41,438 bases of DNA. Origin: Pseudomonas sp. ATCC PTA-122608 (GTDB lineage: Bacteria; Pseudomonadota; Gammaproteobacteria; Pseudomonadales; Pseudomonadaceae). The stretch lies in NCBI RefSeq assembly GCF_001952855.1, contig NZ_LPNO01000012.1:1-41438 (forward strand), written 5' to 3'. A model generated the notes under the pieces. That model saw nothing but the letters and a program-made list of their open reading frames with translations. It made no database searches and was not told the DNA's origin. Positions 24,837 through 32,860 of the stretch are shown here, in pieces (the first letter of the stretch is position 1; each line of letters begins with the position of its first letter). Made by a program: the position numbers and the translations under genes.

Positions 24837-27800
24837 ATGTTTGAGCGCCTTATCCAATTCGCCATCGAGCAGCGCATCATCGTGTTGCTGGCGGTGCTGT
24901 TGATGGCCGGTGTCGGCATCGCCAGTTATCAGAAATTGCCCATCGACGCGGTGCCGGATATCACCAACGTCCAGGTGCAGATCAACTCGGCGGCGGCGGG
25001 GTTTTCGCCGCTGGAAACCGAGCAGCGCATCACCTTTCCCATCGAAACCGCCATGGCCGGGCTGCCGGGGTTGCAGCAGACCCGCTCGCTGTCGCGCTCG
25101 GGCTTGTCCCAGGTCACGGTGATTTTCAAGGACGGCACCGACCTGTTCTTCGCCCGCCAATTGGTCAACGAACGCTTACAGGTGGCCCGCGAGCAATTGC
25201 CGGATGGCATTGAAACCATGATGGGGCCGATTTCCACCGGGCTCGGGGAAATTTTCCTGTGGACCGTGGAGGCGAAAGACGGCGCCCGCAAGGAGGATGG
25301 CTCAGGCTATACGCCGACTGATCTGCGGGTGATCCAGGACTGGATCATCAAGCCGCAACTGCGCAATGTGCCGGGCGTGGCCGAGATCAATACCATCGGC
25401 GGCTTTGCCAAGGAATACCAGATCGCCCCCGACCCCAAGCGCCTGGCGGCCTACAACCTGACCTTGGGCGACCTGGTCACGGCGCTGGAGCGCAACAACG
25501 CCAACGTCGGCGCCGGTTACATCGAGCGCAGCGGCGAGCAATTGCTGATCCGTGCGCCGGGGCAAGTCGGGTCCATCGACGACATCGCCAACATCGTGAT
25601 CACCACCTCTGACGGTACGCCGATTCGCGTGCGCAACGTCGCCCAGGTCGATATCGGCCGTGAGTTGCGTACTGGCGCCGCCACTGAAAATGGCCGCGAA
25701 GTGGTGCTGGGCACGGTGTTTATGCTGATTGGCGAAAATAGCCGCACCGTGTCCCAGGCCGTCGCGAAAAAACTCGAAGAGATCAACCGTTCGCTGCCTG
25801 AAGGTGTGGTCGCCGTCACCGTCTACGACCGTACCAACCTGGTGGAAAAAGCCATCAGCACCGTGAAGAAGAACCTCTTCGAAGGGGCACTGCTGGTGGT
25901 GGCGGTGTTGTTCCTGTTCCTGGGTAATATCCGCGCCGCGCTGATCACCGCGATGGTGATTCCCCTGGCGATGTTGTTCACCTTTACCGGGATGTTCACC
26001 AACAAGGTCAGCGCCAACCTGATGAGCCTCGGCGCGTTGGATTTCGGGATTATCGTCGATGGTGCGGTGGTGATCGTCGAAAACTCCATCCGCCGCCTGG
26101 CCCATGCCCAGCAGCGCCACGGGCGATTGTTGACCCGCAGCGAGCGCTTGCATGAAGTGTTCGCGGCGGCCAAGGAGGCGCGGCGCGCGCTGATCTTCGG
26201 GCAACTGATCATCATGGTGGTGTACCTGCCGATCTTCGCCCTCACCGGGGTGGCCGGGAAGATGTTCCACCCGATGGCGTTCACCGTGGTGATCGCACTG
26301 CTGGGGGCGATGATTTTGTCCGTGACCTTCGTGCCGGCAGCGATTGCGCTGTTCGTCACCGGTAAGGTCAAGGAAGAAGAAAACCTGGTGATGCGCACCG
26401 CACGTCGCGTCTACGCGCCGGTGCTGGATTGGGTGATGGCGCGCCGCCCGTTGGTGTTCGGCCTGGCGGTGCTGACCATCGTCGTGTCGGGGGCGGTGGC
26501 CAGTCGCATGGGCAGCGAATTTATCCCCAGCCTGAGCGAAGGTGACTTTGCCCTGCAGGCCATGCGCGTTCCGGGCACCAGCCTCACGCAATCGGTGCAC
26601 ATGCAGCAACAGTTGGAAAAAACCCTGATGGCCGAAGTGCCGGAAATCGAGCGGGTATTCGCCCGCACCGGCACCGCGGAAATCGCCTCCGACCCGATGC
26701 CGCCGAACATCTCCGACAGCTACGTGATGCTCAAGCCCAAGGACCAGTGGCCGGATCCGAAGAAGTCCCGCGAGGCGATCATCGCCGACATCCAACGTGC
26801 CAGCGCGATTGTGCCGGGCAGCGTGTATGAACTGTCGCAACCGATCCAGCTGCGCTTCAACGAGCTGATATCCGGGGTGCGCAGCGACGTCGCGGTGAAG
26901 GTGTTTGGTGATGACATGGCGGTGCTCAACAAGACCGCCGGGGAAATCGCCGAGACCTTGCAAACCCTCAAGGGCGCCTCGGAAGTGAAGGTGGAACAGA
27001 CCTCCGGCTTGCCGGTGCTGACCATCAATATCGACCGCGACAAGGCCGCACGTTTTGGCCTGAACGTGGGCGATGTGCAAGACACGATTGCCGTCGCCGT
27101 GGGGGGGCGCCAGGCCGGGACGATGTACGAAGGCGACCGGCGTTTCGACATGGTCGTGCGTTTGTCCGACGCCCTGCGTACCGACATCGAAGGCCTGTCG
27201 CGGTTGCTGATCCCGATTCCGGCATTGGCGAATAACGCGGCGGGGCAGTTGGGGTTTATCGCGCTGTCGGAAGTCGCCAGCCTGGACCTGGTGCTCGGTC
27301 CCAACCAGATCAGCCGAGAAAACGGCAAGCGCCTGGTGATCGTCAGCGCCAACGTGCGTGGGCGGGATATCGGCTCGTTTGTCGAGGAAGCCGGGACTGC
27401 CATCGGCACCCAGGTGAAAATTCCTGCGGGCTACTGGACCAGCTGGGGCGGCCAGTTCGAGCAGTTGAAGGAGGCCTCCGAACGCTTGCGCATAGTGGTG
27501 CCGGTGGCGTTGCTGCTGGTGTTCGGGCTGTTGTTCATGATGTTCAACAACCTCAAGGATGGGCTGCTGGTGTTTACCGGGATTCCCTTCGCGTTGACCG
27601 GTGGGATCATGGCGCTGTGGCTGCGGGATATTCCGCTATCGATCTCGGCGGGCGTGGGCTTTATCGCGCTGTCGGGGGTGGCGGTGCTTAACGGGCTGGT
27701 GATGATCGCGTTCATCCGTAGCCTGCGGGAGGAAGGGCGCTCACTGTCGGTGGCGATTAACGAAGGCGCCCTGACGCGCTTGCGCCCGGTGTTGATGACG

Positions 27801-27998
27801 GCACTGGTGGCGTCGCTCGGGTTTATCCCCATGGCCCTCGCCACCGGCACCGGCGCCGAAGTACAGCGCCCGTTGGCGACGGTGGTGATTGGCGGGATTA
27901 TCTCGTCGACGCTGCTGACCCTGCTGGTATTGCCGGCGCTGTATCACTGGGCGCATCGGCGTGAGGAACCGGAAGACCGCGTGATGTCTGACCAATAA
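24837..27998 (+). CDS. czcA: CzcA, heavy-metal RND efflux pump
   Basis: A 1053-residue RND transporter that exports Zn, Co and Cd with proton import. Two large periplasmic loops and 12 membrane helices. The helix-4 motif DFGIIVDGAVVIVEN (about 402-416) has the Asp-Gly-Asp-Glu pattern of the Zn/Co/Cd (HME1) group rather than the Cu/Ag group. The N-terminus (IEQRIIVLLAV) and the PxDAVPDITNVQVQ stretch are family-typical. Full length and intact. Translation starts 18 bp after czcB. A long inverted repeat follows and separates it from the convergent kinase gene. Confidence 0.96.
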   Translation: MFERLIQFAIEQRIIVLLAVLLMAGVGIASYQKLPIDAVPDITNVQVQINSAAAGFSPLETEQRITFPIETAMAGLPGLQQTRSLSRSGLSQVTVIFKDGTDLFFARQLVNERLQVAREQLPDGIETMMGPISTGLGEIFLWTVEAKDGARKEDGSGYTPTDLRVIQDWIIKPQLRNVPGVAEINTIGGFAKEYQIAPDPKRLAAYNLTLGDLVTALERNNANVGAGYIERSGEQLLIRAPGQVGSIDDIANIVITTSDGTPIRVRNVAQVDIGRELRTGAATENGREVVLGTVFMLIGENSRTVSQAVAKKLEEINRSLPEGVVAVTVYDRTNLVEKAISTVKKNLFEGALLVVAVLFLFLGNIRAALITAMVIPLAMLFTFTGMFTNKVSANLMSLGALDFGIIVDGAVVIVENSIRRLAHAQQRHGRLLTRSERLHEVFAAAKEARRALIFGQLIIMVVYLPIFALTGVAGKMFHPMAFTVVIALLGAMILSVTFVPAAIALFVTGKVKEEENLVMRTARRVYAPVLDWVMARRPLVFGLAVLTIVVSGAVASRMGSEFIPSLSEGDFALQAMRVPGTSLTQSVHMQQQLEKTLMAEVPEIERVFARTGTAEIASDPMPPNISDSYVMLKPKDQWPDPKKSREAIIADIQRASAIVPGSVYELSQPIQLRFNELISGVRSDVAVKVFGDDMAVLNKTAGEIAETLQTLKGASEVKVEQTSGLPVLTINIDRDKAARFGLNVGDVQDTIAVAVGGRQAGTMYEGDRRFDMVVRLSDALRTDIEGLSRLLIPIPALANNAAGQLGFIALSEVASLDLVLGPNQISRENGKRLVIVSANVRGRDIGSFVEEAGTAIGTQVKIPAGYWTSWGGQFEQLKEASERLRIVVPVALLLVFGLLFMMFNNLKDGLLVFTGIPFALTGGIMALWLRDIPLSISAGVGFIALSGVAVLNGLVMIAFIRSLREEGRSLSVAINEGALTRLRPVLMTALVASLGFIPMALATGTGAEVQRPLATVVIGGIISSTLLTLLVLPALYHWAHRREEPEDRVMSDQ

Positions 27999-28000
27999 CC

Positions 28001-28132
28001 TGTGGCGAGGGAGCTTGCTCCCGCTGGGCTGCGCAGCAGCCCCAACACTGGTGACCTATTTTCAGCTGAAAGAATGCGGTGGGCTTTTTAGGGTTGCTGC
28101 GCAACCCAGCGGGAGCAAGCTCCCTCGCCACA
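28001..28132. repeat. Long inverted repeat (REP doublet), GGCGAGGGAGCTTGCTCCC family
   Basis: Arms 28001-28042 and 28091-28132 are nearly perfect inverted copies of 42 nt around a 48-nt centre. The same family occurs at 34825-34921 and, as a single arm, at 41336-41377. It lies between the czcA and czcS stop codons and could end both transcripts. Confidence 0.9.
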
Positions 28133-28137
28133 ATGAT

Positions 28138-29541
28138 TTATTGGCAGATAGCGTTGGTGTGAAGAGGAAACACCAGTCGAAACTCAGTGAAACTTTCAGG
28201 CAAGCTGCTGACTTCAGCCCGCCCCTGATGCAGCACCATGATCGACCGCACAATCGCCAGCCCCAGCCCGGTGCCACCTTCGGAGCGGGCGCGGCTGCTG
28301 TCGACGCGGTAGAAGCGTTCGAACAGGTTCGGCAGGTGTTGCGCTTCAATCCCCGGGCCGGGATTGCCCACCGACAGCGATACTTGCTCGGTGTGAGTCT
28401 CTACCTGCAACGAAATATTGGAGGCTGGTGGACTATGACGAATGGCATTGGACAGCAAATTGGAAATCGCCCGCTGAATCATCAAACGGTCGCCATGCAC
28501 GAAGGCATCGCCGTCGAGGCTCAAGGTCAATTGCTTGTCTTCGGCACTCAACGCAAACAGCTCCATCACCCGGCGCGCTTCAGCGGCCAGGGACACCGGC
28601 GCAAACGAAACCCGCGCCGCAGGGTGGCTGACCTGCGCCAGGAACAGCATGTCGGAGACGATCCGCGCCAAGCGTTCCATCTCTTCAGTGCTGGATTCCA
28701 GCACCGCTTTGTATTCCTGCGGCGGGCGCTCTCGGGACAACGTCACCTGGGCCTTGCCCATCAAATTGGTCAGCGGCGCGCGCAGCTCATGGGCGAGGTC
28801 ATCGGAGAACTGCGACAGCTGCTGCACGCCGCCGTCCAGGCGCTGCAACATGAAGTTGATGCCTTGCGCCAACTCGCCCAGCTCCTTGGGCAAGTTATCC
28901 ACAGCCAGGCGGTGGGTCAGGTCCTGCGTGGTGACTTTTGCGGCGACGCGGCTGAACTGCTGCAGCGGCGCCAGCCCGCGTTGCACCACCCACCAGGCGC
29001 CGATGCCGATCAGCAGCAACAGCAGCGGCAGGGCGATCACGGTGGAACGCAGGTAGGCACTGAGCAGCGCCTGATCGTCCCTGCGATCCAGCGATAACAG
29101 GACCCGCACGCGCTCGCCACTGGCCAGGCGCATCAGGCTGGAGGCACTGAGTACTTGATTGCCGTTGCCGTCGTCCCAGTTCAGGTAACCGAGGTTCTGG
29201 GACGGGGCGAAGTCGGTCAGCAACGGTTCCTGGGGCTTGGCGCCGATGCTGAGCAGCACCGCTTCATTGGGCGCAGTGCCAACGATGGTCAGGTAGAAAT
29301 TATCGTGCCCCATCACCAGGTCCATCAGCGAGTGCGGGCGGGCTTGGATGTCGCGGGTGTCCAGGCCGAGGGCGAGGCTGTGCTGGATCTGTTCCATCTT
29401 GCTTTCCAGGCCCTTGCGCGCGAGTTTCTCCAGCTCGTGAGTCAGCGCCAGGTACGCCAACGTTGCGAGCAACACCACCAGGCCGGCGCCCATCAGGCTC
29501 ACCGTCAGCCCAAGGCGCATCGACAGGCTGCTGGCTTTCAT
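28138..29541 (-). CDS. czcS: CzcS-type heavy-metal sensor histidine kinase
   Basis: A 467-residue membrane kinase. Helices at about 11-33 and 167-187 flank a periplasmic sensor domain (34-166). A HAMP region follows (about 188-240), then the H-box DDLAHELRAPL with phosphorylated His251, N-box NLLSNAIRH (Asn365), and ATP-lid boxes NPGPGI and GGTGLGLAI. It senses periplasmic metal and phosphorylates the CzcR encoded immediately upstream; the genes overlap by 4 nt. It may also serve the orphan CzcR at 21624. Confidence 0.93.
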   Translation of the reverse strand: MKASSLSMRLGLTVSLMGAGLVVLLATLAYLALTHELEKLARKGLESKMEQIQHSLALGLDTRDIQARPHSLMDLVMGHDNFYLTIVGTAPNEAVLLSIGAKPQEPLLTDFAPSQNLGYLNWDDGNGNQVLSASSLMRLASGERVRVLLSLDRRDDQALLSAYLRSTVIALPLLLLLIGIGAWWVVQRGLAPLQQFSRVAAKVTTQDLTHRLAVDNLPKELGELAQGINFMLQRLDGGVQQLSQFSDDLAHELRAPLTNLMGKAQVTLSRERPPQEYKAVLESSTEEMERLARIVSDMLFLAQVSHPAARVSFAPVSLAAEARRVMELFALSAEDKQLTLSLDGDAFVHGDRLMIQRAISNLLSNAIRHSPPASNISLQVETHTEQVSLSVGNPGPGIEAQHLPNLFERFYRVDSSRARSEGGTGLGLAIVRSIMVLHQGRAEVSSLPESFTEFRLVFPLHTNAICQ

Positions 29542-30212
29542 TGACGGGCCTCCAACACATAACCCACGCCGCGAATGGTGTGGATCAGCTTGACGTCACT
29601 CTGGTCATCGACCTTGGCCCGCAAGCGGCTGATGGAGACTTCCACCACGTTGGTGTCGCAGTCGAAATTCATGTCCCAGACCAGGGAAATAATCTGCGTG
29701 CGGGTCAGTACTTCGCCGGACTGGCGCATCAGCACGTGCAGCAGTGCAAATTCCTTGGTGGTCAGGTCGATACGTCGGGTGCCTCGGTACGCGCGGTGGC
29801 GGCGGGGGTCAAGTTCAAGGTCCGACACCTGGAACACTTCCGGCACCGGTATGTGCTCACTGCGACGCAGCAGGGTGCGCACCCGGGCGAGCAACTCGGG
29901 AAACTCGAAGGGTTTGACCAGATAATCATCGGCACCCATGTCCAGGCCCTTGATCTTGTCGGCCAACCGGCCACGGGCCGTCAGCATCATCACCCGCTGG
30001 CTGCTGTCGCGGCGCAATTGCTCAAGCACTTCCCAGCCATCCTTGGCCGGCAGATTGACGTCGAGAATCACCAGTTCATAGGCGTGTTGCGCGGCCAGGT
30101 GCAGGCCGTCCACCCCGCTGGCTGCACAGTCGACCACGTAACCGCTTTCGGTCAGGCCCTGCTGCAGGTAGGCGGCGGTTTTTTGCTCGTCCTCAACCAC
30201 AAGGATACGCAT
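29538..30212 (-). CDS. czcR: CzcR-type heavy-metal response regulator, partner of CzcS
   Basis: A 224-residue OmpR-family regulator with phosphoacceptor Asp51, YLVKPFEF receiver end, and winged-helix domain ending RGVGYVLE. It precedes and overlaps czcS by 4 nt, so the two form a standard two-component operon. Sequence is very close to the regulator at 21624 over its whole length, most so in the DNA-binding domain, which suggests both bind the same sites. In P. aeruginosa CzcR activates czcCBA and lowers oprD expression; an OprD-family gene lies 650 bp upstream here. Confidence 0.93.
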   Translation of the reverse strand: MRILVVEDEQKTAAYLQQGLTESGYVVDCAASGVDGLHLAAQHAYELVILDVNLPAKDGWEVLEQLRRDSSQRVMMLTARGRLADKIKGLDMGADDYLVKPFEFPELLARVRTLLRRSEHIPVPEVFQVSDLELDPRRHRAYRGTRRIDLTTKEFALLHVLMRQSGEVLTRTQIISLVWDMNFDCDTNVVEVSISRLRAKVDDQSDVKLIHTIRGVGYVLEARQ

Positions 30213-30337
30213 GGGAATTTACCTTTTATTGATAGAGAGAGGCTGCGATTCGGATTTTCCGAAGCCTGAAGGCTGAAGTAGCTAGAGGGTCAACCGGGCA
30301 GTTTGTGACTGCTTGTTGCGCTGCAAAACCTGCAGGC

Positions 30338-30369
30338 AAAAAAAACGCCCCATGCGGGGCGTAAAAAAT
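30338..30369 (-). terminator. Intrinsic terminator downstream of the small exported peptide gene
   Basis: 7-bp GC-rich stem (30345-30351 with 30356-30362) and 4-nt loop. Read on the minus strand it is followed by a run of eight T, so it ends the transcript of the gene at 30432-30617. The A/T run on the other side makes weak bidirectional action possible. Confidence 0.85.
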
Positions 30370-30431
30370 TCATCTCTTTCCAAAGGAGCTACACAAAAGC
30401 TTCAGAGATGAATGTGCTCGGTGTGCGCCGT

Positions 30432-30617
30432 TCAGATCGACTGCTTCTGTGCGTCGGCGGGCGCGGTCTCGGCCACGGACTGTTCGCCGTGGACCTGCTG
30501 CTGTTGCTGGCGGAACTCGGCGAGGAACTGCCGGGAACGGTCGGCACCGTCGTCGGCCAATGCGAGGCTGGAAGTGGCGCCGAGAAAACTGATCAATAAC
30601 AAGTGAGATGGCTTCAT
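30432..30617 (-). CDS. Small exported peptide of unknown function
   Basis: A 61-residue product with a clear signal peptide (MKPSHLLLISFLGATSSLALA, cleavage near residue 21) and a mature part of about 40 residues that is rich in Gln and charged residues (FRQQQQQVHGEQ). GGAGA lies 7 nt before the ATG, and a dedicated intrinsic terminator follows, so I take it as a real gene rather than a chance frame. It lies between czcR and the porin. Its upstream region shares a block with that of the porin gene. The family is not recognised; a periplasmic metal-related role is only suggested by context. Confidence 0.78.
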   Translation of the reverse strand: MKPSHLLLISFLGATSSLALADDGADRSRQFLAEFRQQQQQVHGEQSVAETAPADAQKQSI

Positions 30618-30675
30618 GACGTGTCTCCAAATAAGGCGGGTGCCGTTAGTTGTAGCCAGTATAAGAAGCGCAACT

Positions 30676-30710
30676 TAACGAGAAGGTGAGGCGCATATTA
30701 CAGTTCTGAC
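30676..30710 (-). promoter_or_regulatory. Upstream block shared with the OprD-family gene
   Basis: TAACGA-nn-AGGTG, then GGCGCA, then ATTACA-n-TT-n-TG occurs here and, in the same order and orientation, at 32275-32310 upstream of the porin gene. On the minus strand the ATTACA reads TGTAAT, a possible -10 or regulator half-site about 80 nt before the start codon at 30617. Joint control by CzcR-type regulators is inference. Confidence 0.5.
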
Positions 30711-30742
30711 AGGCTTCAAATTGTGAACAGATGTTATTCAAT

Positions 30743-30842
30743 TGTAGGGGCGAGCTTACTCGCGAAAGTCGTTAACGATAACGCGGGGCTTCTGGTTTAA
30801 CGCAGCGCTCTCAGGTTCTTCGCGAGCAAGCTCGCTCCTACA
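30743..30842. repeat. REP doublet, variant of the GCTTGCTCGCGAA family
   Basis: Inverted units at 30743-30766 and 30819-30842. The palindromes are diverged from the other members (GGGGCGAGCTTACTCGCGAA). It sits between the porin stop codon and the upstream region of the small exported peptide gene. Confidence 0.82.
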
Positions 30843-30853
30843 AAGGGCATCGT

Positions 30854-32182
30854 TTAGAGAATTGCCAATGGATATTCGACAATCAGCCGAACTTCTTCCA
30901 AATCCGACTCAAAGGCACTTGAACGAACCGTCGCCTGGCGCAGCCGCAGCGACAGGTCTTTCAAGTTGCCGCCCTGCACCACGTACTTGGCCTCGATATC
31001 CCGCTCCCAGCGGCGTTGATCGGTCAACGGGTCGCCGGCCGCGTCACGGCGCATGTACACCGCGTTGGCGTTGCTGTAGTCGGCGCCGGTGCCCTTGCCG
31101 TAGCGGGTCATGAACGACAGGCCGGGGATGCCGAAGGCCTGCATGTCGAGGTTATAGGCGAGCATCCATGAGCGTTCCTTGGGCGAGTTGAAGTCGCTGT
31201 ACTGGATCGAGTTGTTGAGGAAGATCGAGTCGGACATGCGCAGGTAGTCAAAGTCGTCATCACCGTTGTTGCGCTGGTGGGACAAGGCCAGGCTGTGGGC
31301 GCCCACCTTGACTCCGACCCTGGCGCTCCAGATGTTGTTATCGAACTCGCCCAGGCGTTTCTTGCCCTCGTCCACCGCCTTGTAATAGTTGAAGTCGCCA
31401 AACAGCGACACATCATCGTTCAGCGGGTAGCTGGCGGCACTGCCGAAGTAGTACTGGTCCCAGGCATCCTTCAGGCGGCTGGTGTACAGGCTGACGCTGA
31501 AGTGTTTGTTCACCTGGTAGTCACCACCGGCATAGCCGATCCAGGGTGAATCCACCTTGCCCGCATAAAACGTCGCAAAGCCTTTATCCATGCCGCTCTG
31601 GGTGGGCTGGCTCATGCCGCTCAGGTGTCCGCCTTGCAGGCTCAGGCCTTCAATACTGGTGTTTTGTGCGGTGACGCCACGAAAGCTTTCCGGCAATACC
31701 CGCGAGTCGCCATAGGCCACCACCGGGGTCAGCGGGAACACATCACCGGCCTTGATCACGGTATCCAGCAGGCGCACTTTTACCGCGCCGCCGAGCTTGC
31801 TGTAGCCGTCCTCCGGGTGGTTGTCGCTGTCTACCGGCAGCACGCCGAACGAGCCCTTGCCGCCGCTGCGGCCGGTGCCGGAGTCGAGTTTCAGGCCGTA
31901 CATCGCAAACGCGTCCAGGCCGAAACCCACCGAACCCTGAGTGAATCCGGACTCGAACTTGCCGATAAACCCCTGGGCCCAGGCTTCCGAGTAGCCATTG
32001 CCGGTAGGGCTCGACTGGCCCTTGCGATCGTCCCGGTTGAAGTAGAAGTTGCGGGCCAGCACGTTCAACGTGCTGCCTTCGATAAACCCTTCAAGTTTAT
32101 CTTCCACGGCCATGCTTGAAAGCGGGGTAAGCCCCGCGAGTGCGGCAATCATGGAAAGCGAAAGTGTGCGGTGAGTACTCAT
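30854..32182 (-). CDS. OprD-family outer membrane porin
   Basis: A 442-residue substrate-specific porin. Signal peptide (cleavage near SSMA), then the OprD-type start FIEGSTLNVLARNFYFNRD, repeated short beta-strands with aromatic ends, and the C-terminal strand ending in LIVEYPLAIL. The frame opens 37 codons earlier, but only the ATG at 32182 has a ribosome site (GAGGAG) and a signal peptide directly after it. The family takes up basic amino acids, aromatic acids or other small acids; the substrate is not evident. Its position beside czcRS recalls the CzcR-OprD link of P. aeruginosa, but this is not shown to be OprD itself. Confidence 0.9.
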   Translation of the reverse strand: MSTHRTLSLSMIAALAGLTPLSSMAVEDKLEGFIEGSTLNVLARNFYFNRDDRKGQSSPTGNGYSEAWAQGFIGKFESGFTQGSVGFGLDAFAMYGLKLDSGTGRSGGKGSFGVLPVDSDNHPEDGYSKLGGAVKVRLLDTVIKAGDVFPLTPVVAYGDSRVLPESFRGVTAQNTSIEGLSLQGGHLSGMSQPTQSGMDKGFATFYAGKVDSPWIGYAGGDYQVNKHFSVSLYTSRLKDAWDQYYFGSAASYPLNDDVSLFGDFNYYKAVDEGKKRLGEFDNNIWSARVGVKVGAHSLALSHQRNNGDDDFDYLRMSDSIFLNNSIQYSDFNSPKERSWMLAYNLDMQAFGIPGLSFMTRYGKGTGADYSNANAVYMRRDAAGDPLTDQRRWERDIEAKYVVQGGNLKDLSLRLRQATVRSSAFESDLEEVRLIVEYPLAIL

Positions 32183-32274
32183 GTAGCGCTCCTCGGTAGT
32201 GGCAGCTATTAGCTTCTTATCGATGGGGCATTCTTGTTTTAGTGGTGCCCGCGCAGATAGTTGCAAACACGAGA

Positions 32275-32310
32275 TAACGACGAGGTGGCGCACAGATTAC
32301 AATTTTGGAA
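32275..32310 (-). promoter_or_regulatory. Upstream block shared with the small exported peptide gene
   Basis: Second copy of the block described at 30676-30710; its ATTACA (32296-32301) is about 114 nt before the porin start. The 238-bp gap between the porin and DUF2790 starts probably holds promoters for both divergent genes. Confidence 0.48.
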
Positions 32311-32420
32311 TTTCAACAAGACATAACGGATAAGTAATCGTTCGGTGAACTTTGCGACAGGCTTGGTTAGTTACTCTTGCTCTGAACTTTCAATCAATGA
32401 AATCAGACGAGGACGCCCTC

Positions 32421-32753
32421 ATGAACACCCTGAAAACCACTGTCGCTGCATTGGCCCTGATCTTTTCCGTCGGCGCGATGGCGGAAGGCGGCGGTGACCG
32501 CACCTTCGCCCAGTTGATGCAAAACAACGAGCAAGCCATGGCCGCCTATGCCGCGAAAAAAGGCAAGGCGATGCCCGTGGTCCAGGACTATCGCTACGGC
32601 ATGAAGCTGGACATTGCCAAGGTGGTCAACGTCACGCCGCCGATCCGTTCGTGCAACGCGGTACCGTCGCGCATGACTTATGAAGATTCCACCGGCAAGC
32701 TCAACACGCTCCAGTACCAGGTCATGGGCATCTGCCGTAACAACGGCAGTTGA
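32421..32753 (+). CDS. DUF2790-family exported protein
   Basis: A 110-residue small periplasmic protein. Signal peptide (cleavage near GAMA, residue 22), then the DUF2790 core [16 protein letters not shown], a Cys ([16 protein letters not shown]), and [11 protein letters not shown] with a second Cys, so one disulfide is likely. Function of the family is unknown; paralogues are common in Pseudomonas. In-frame codons extend to 32352, but the signal peptide begins at 32421 and GAGGA lies about 10 nt upstream. It is divergent from the porin gene next to the czc block. Confidence 0.85.
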   Translation: MNTLKTTVAALALIFSVGAMAEGGGDRTFAQLMQNNEQAMAAYAAKKGKAMPVVQDYRYGMKLDIAKVVNVTPPIRSCNAVPSRMTYEDSTGKLNTLQYQVMGICRNNGS

Positions 32754-32860
32754 GGGGCCGCAAAAATATAGTTGAGCAACGCACTAAAGCGCTCTTCAGA
32801 AAATGCCGGCAGCGCCGATGCAGGTCAGACCCACGTCCTTACTTGCCCACCGGTGCCTCC

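Noticed and set aside
25302..27080. 592-codon open frame antisense to czcA
   Set aside because: His/Gln/Arg-rich antisense shadow of an intact RND pump gene.
30213..30337. Possible gene between czcR and the terminator at 30338
   Set aside because: No open frame with a ribosome site. It holds the czcRS promoter region and the trailing end of the small-peptide transcript unit.
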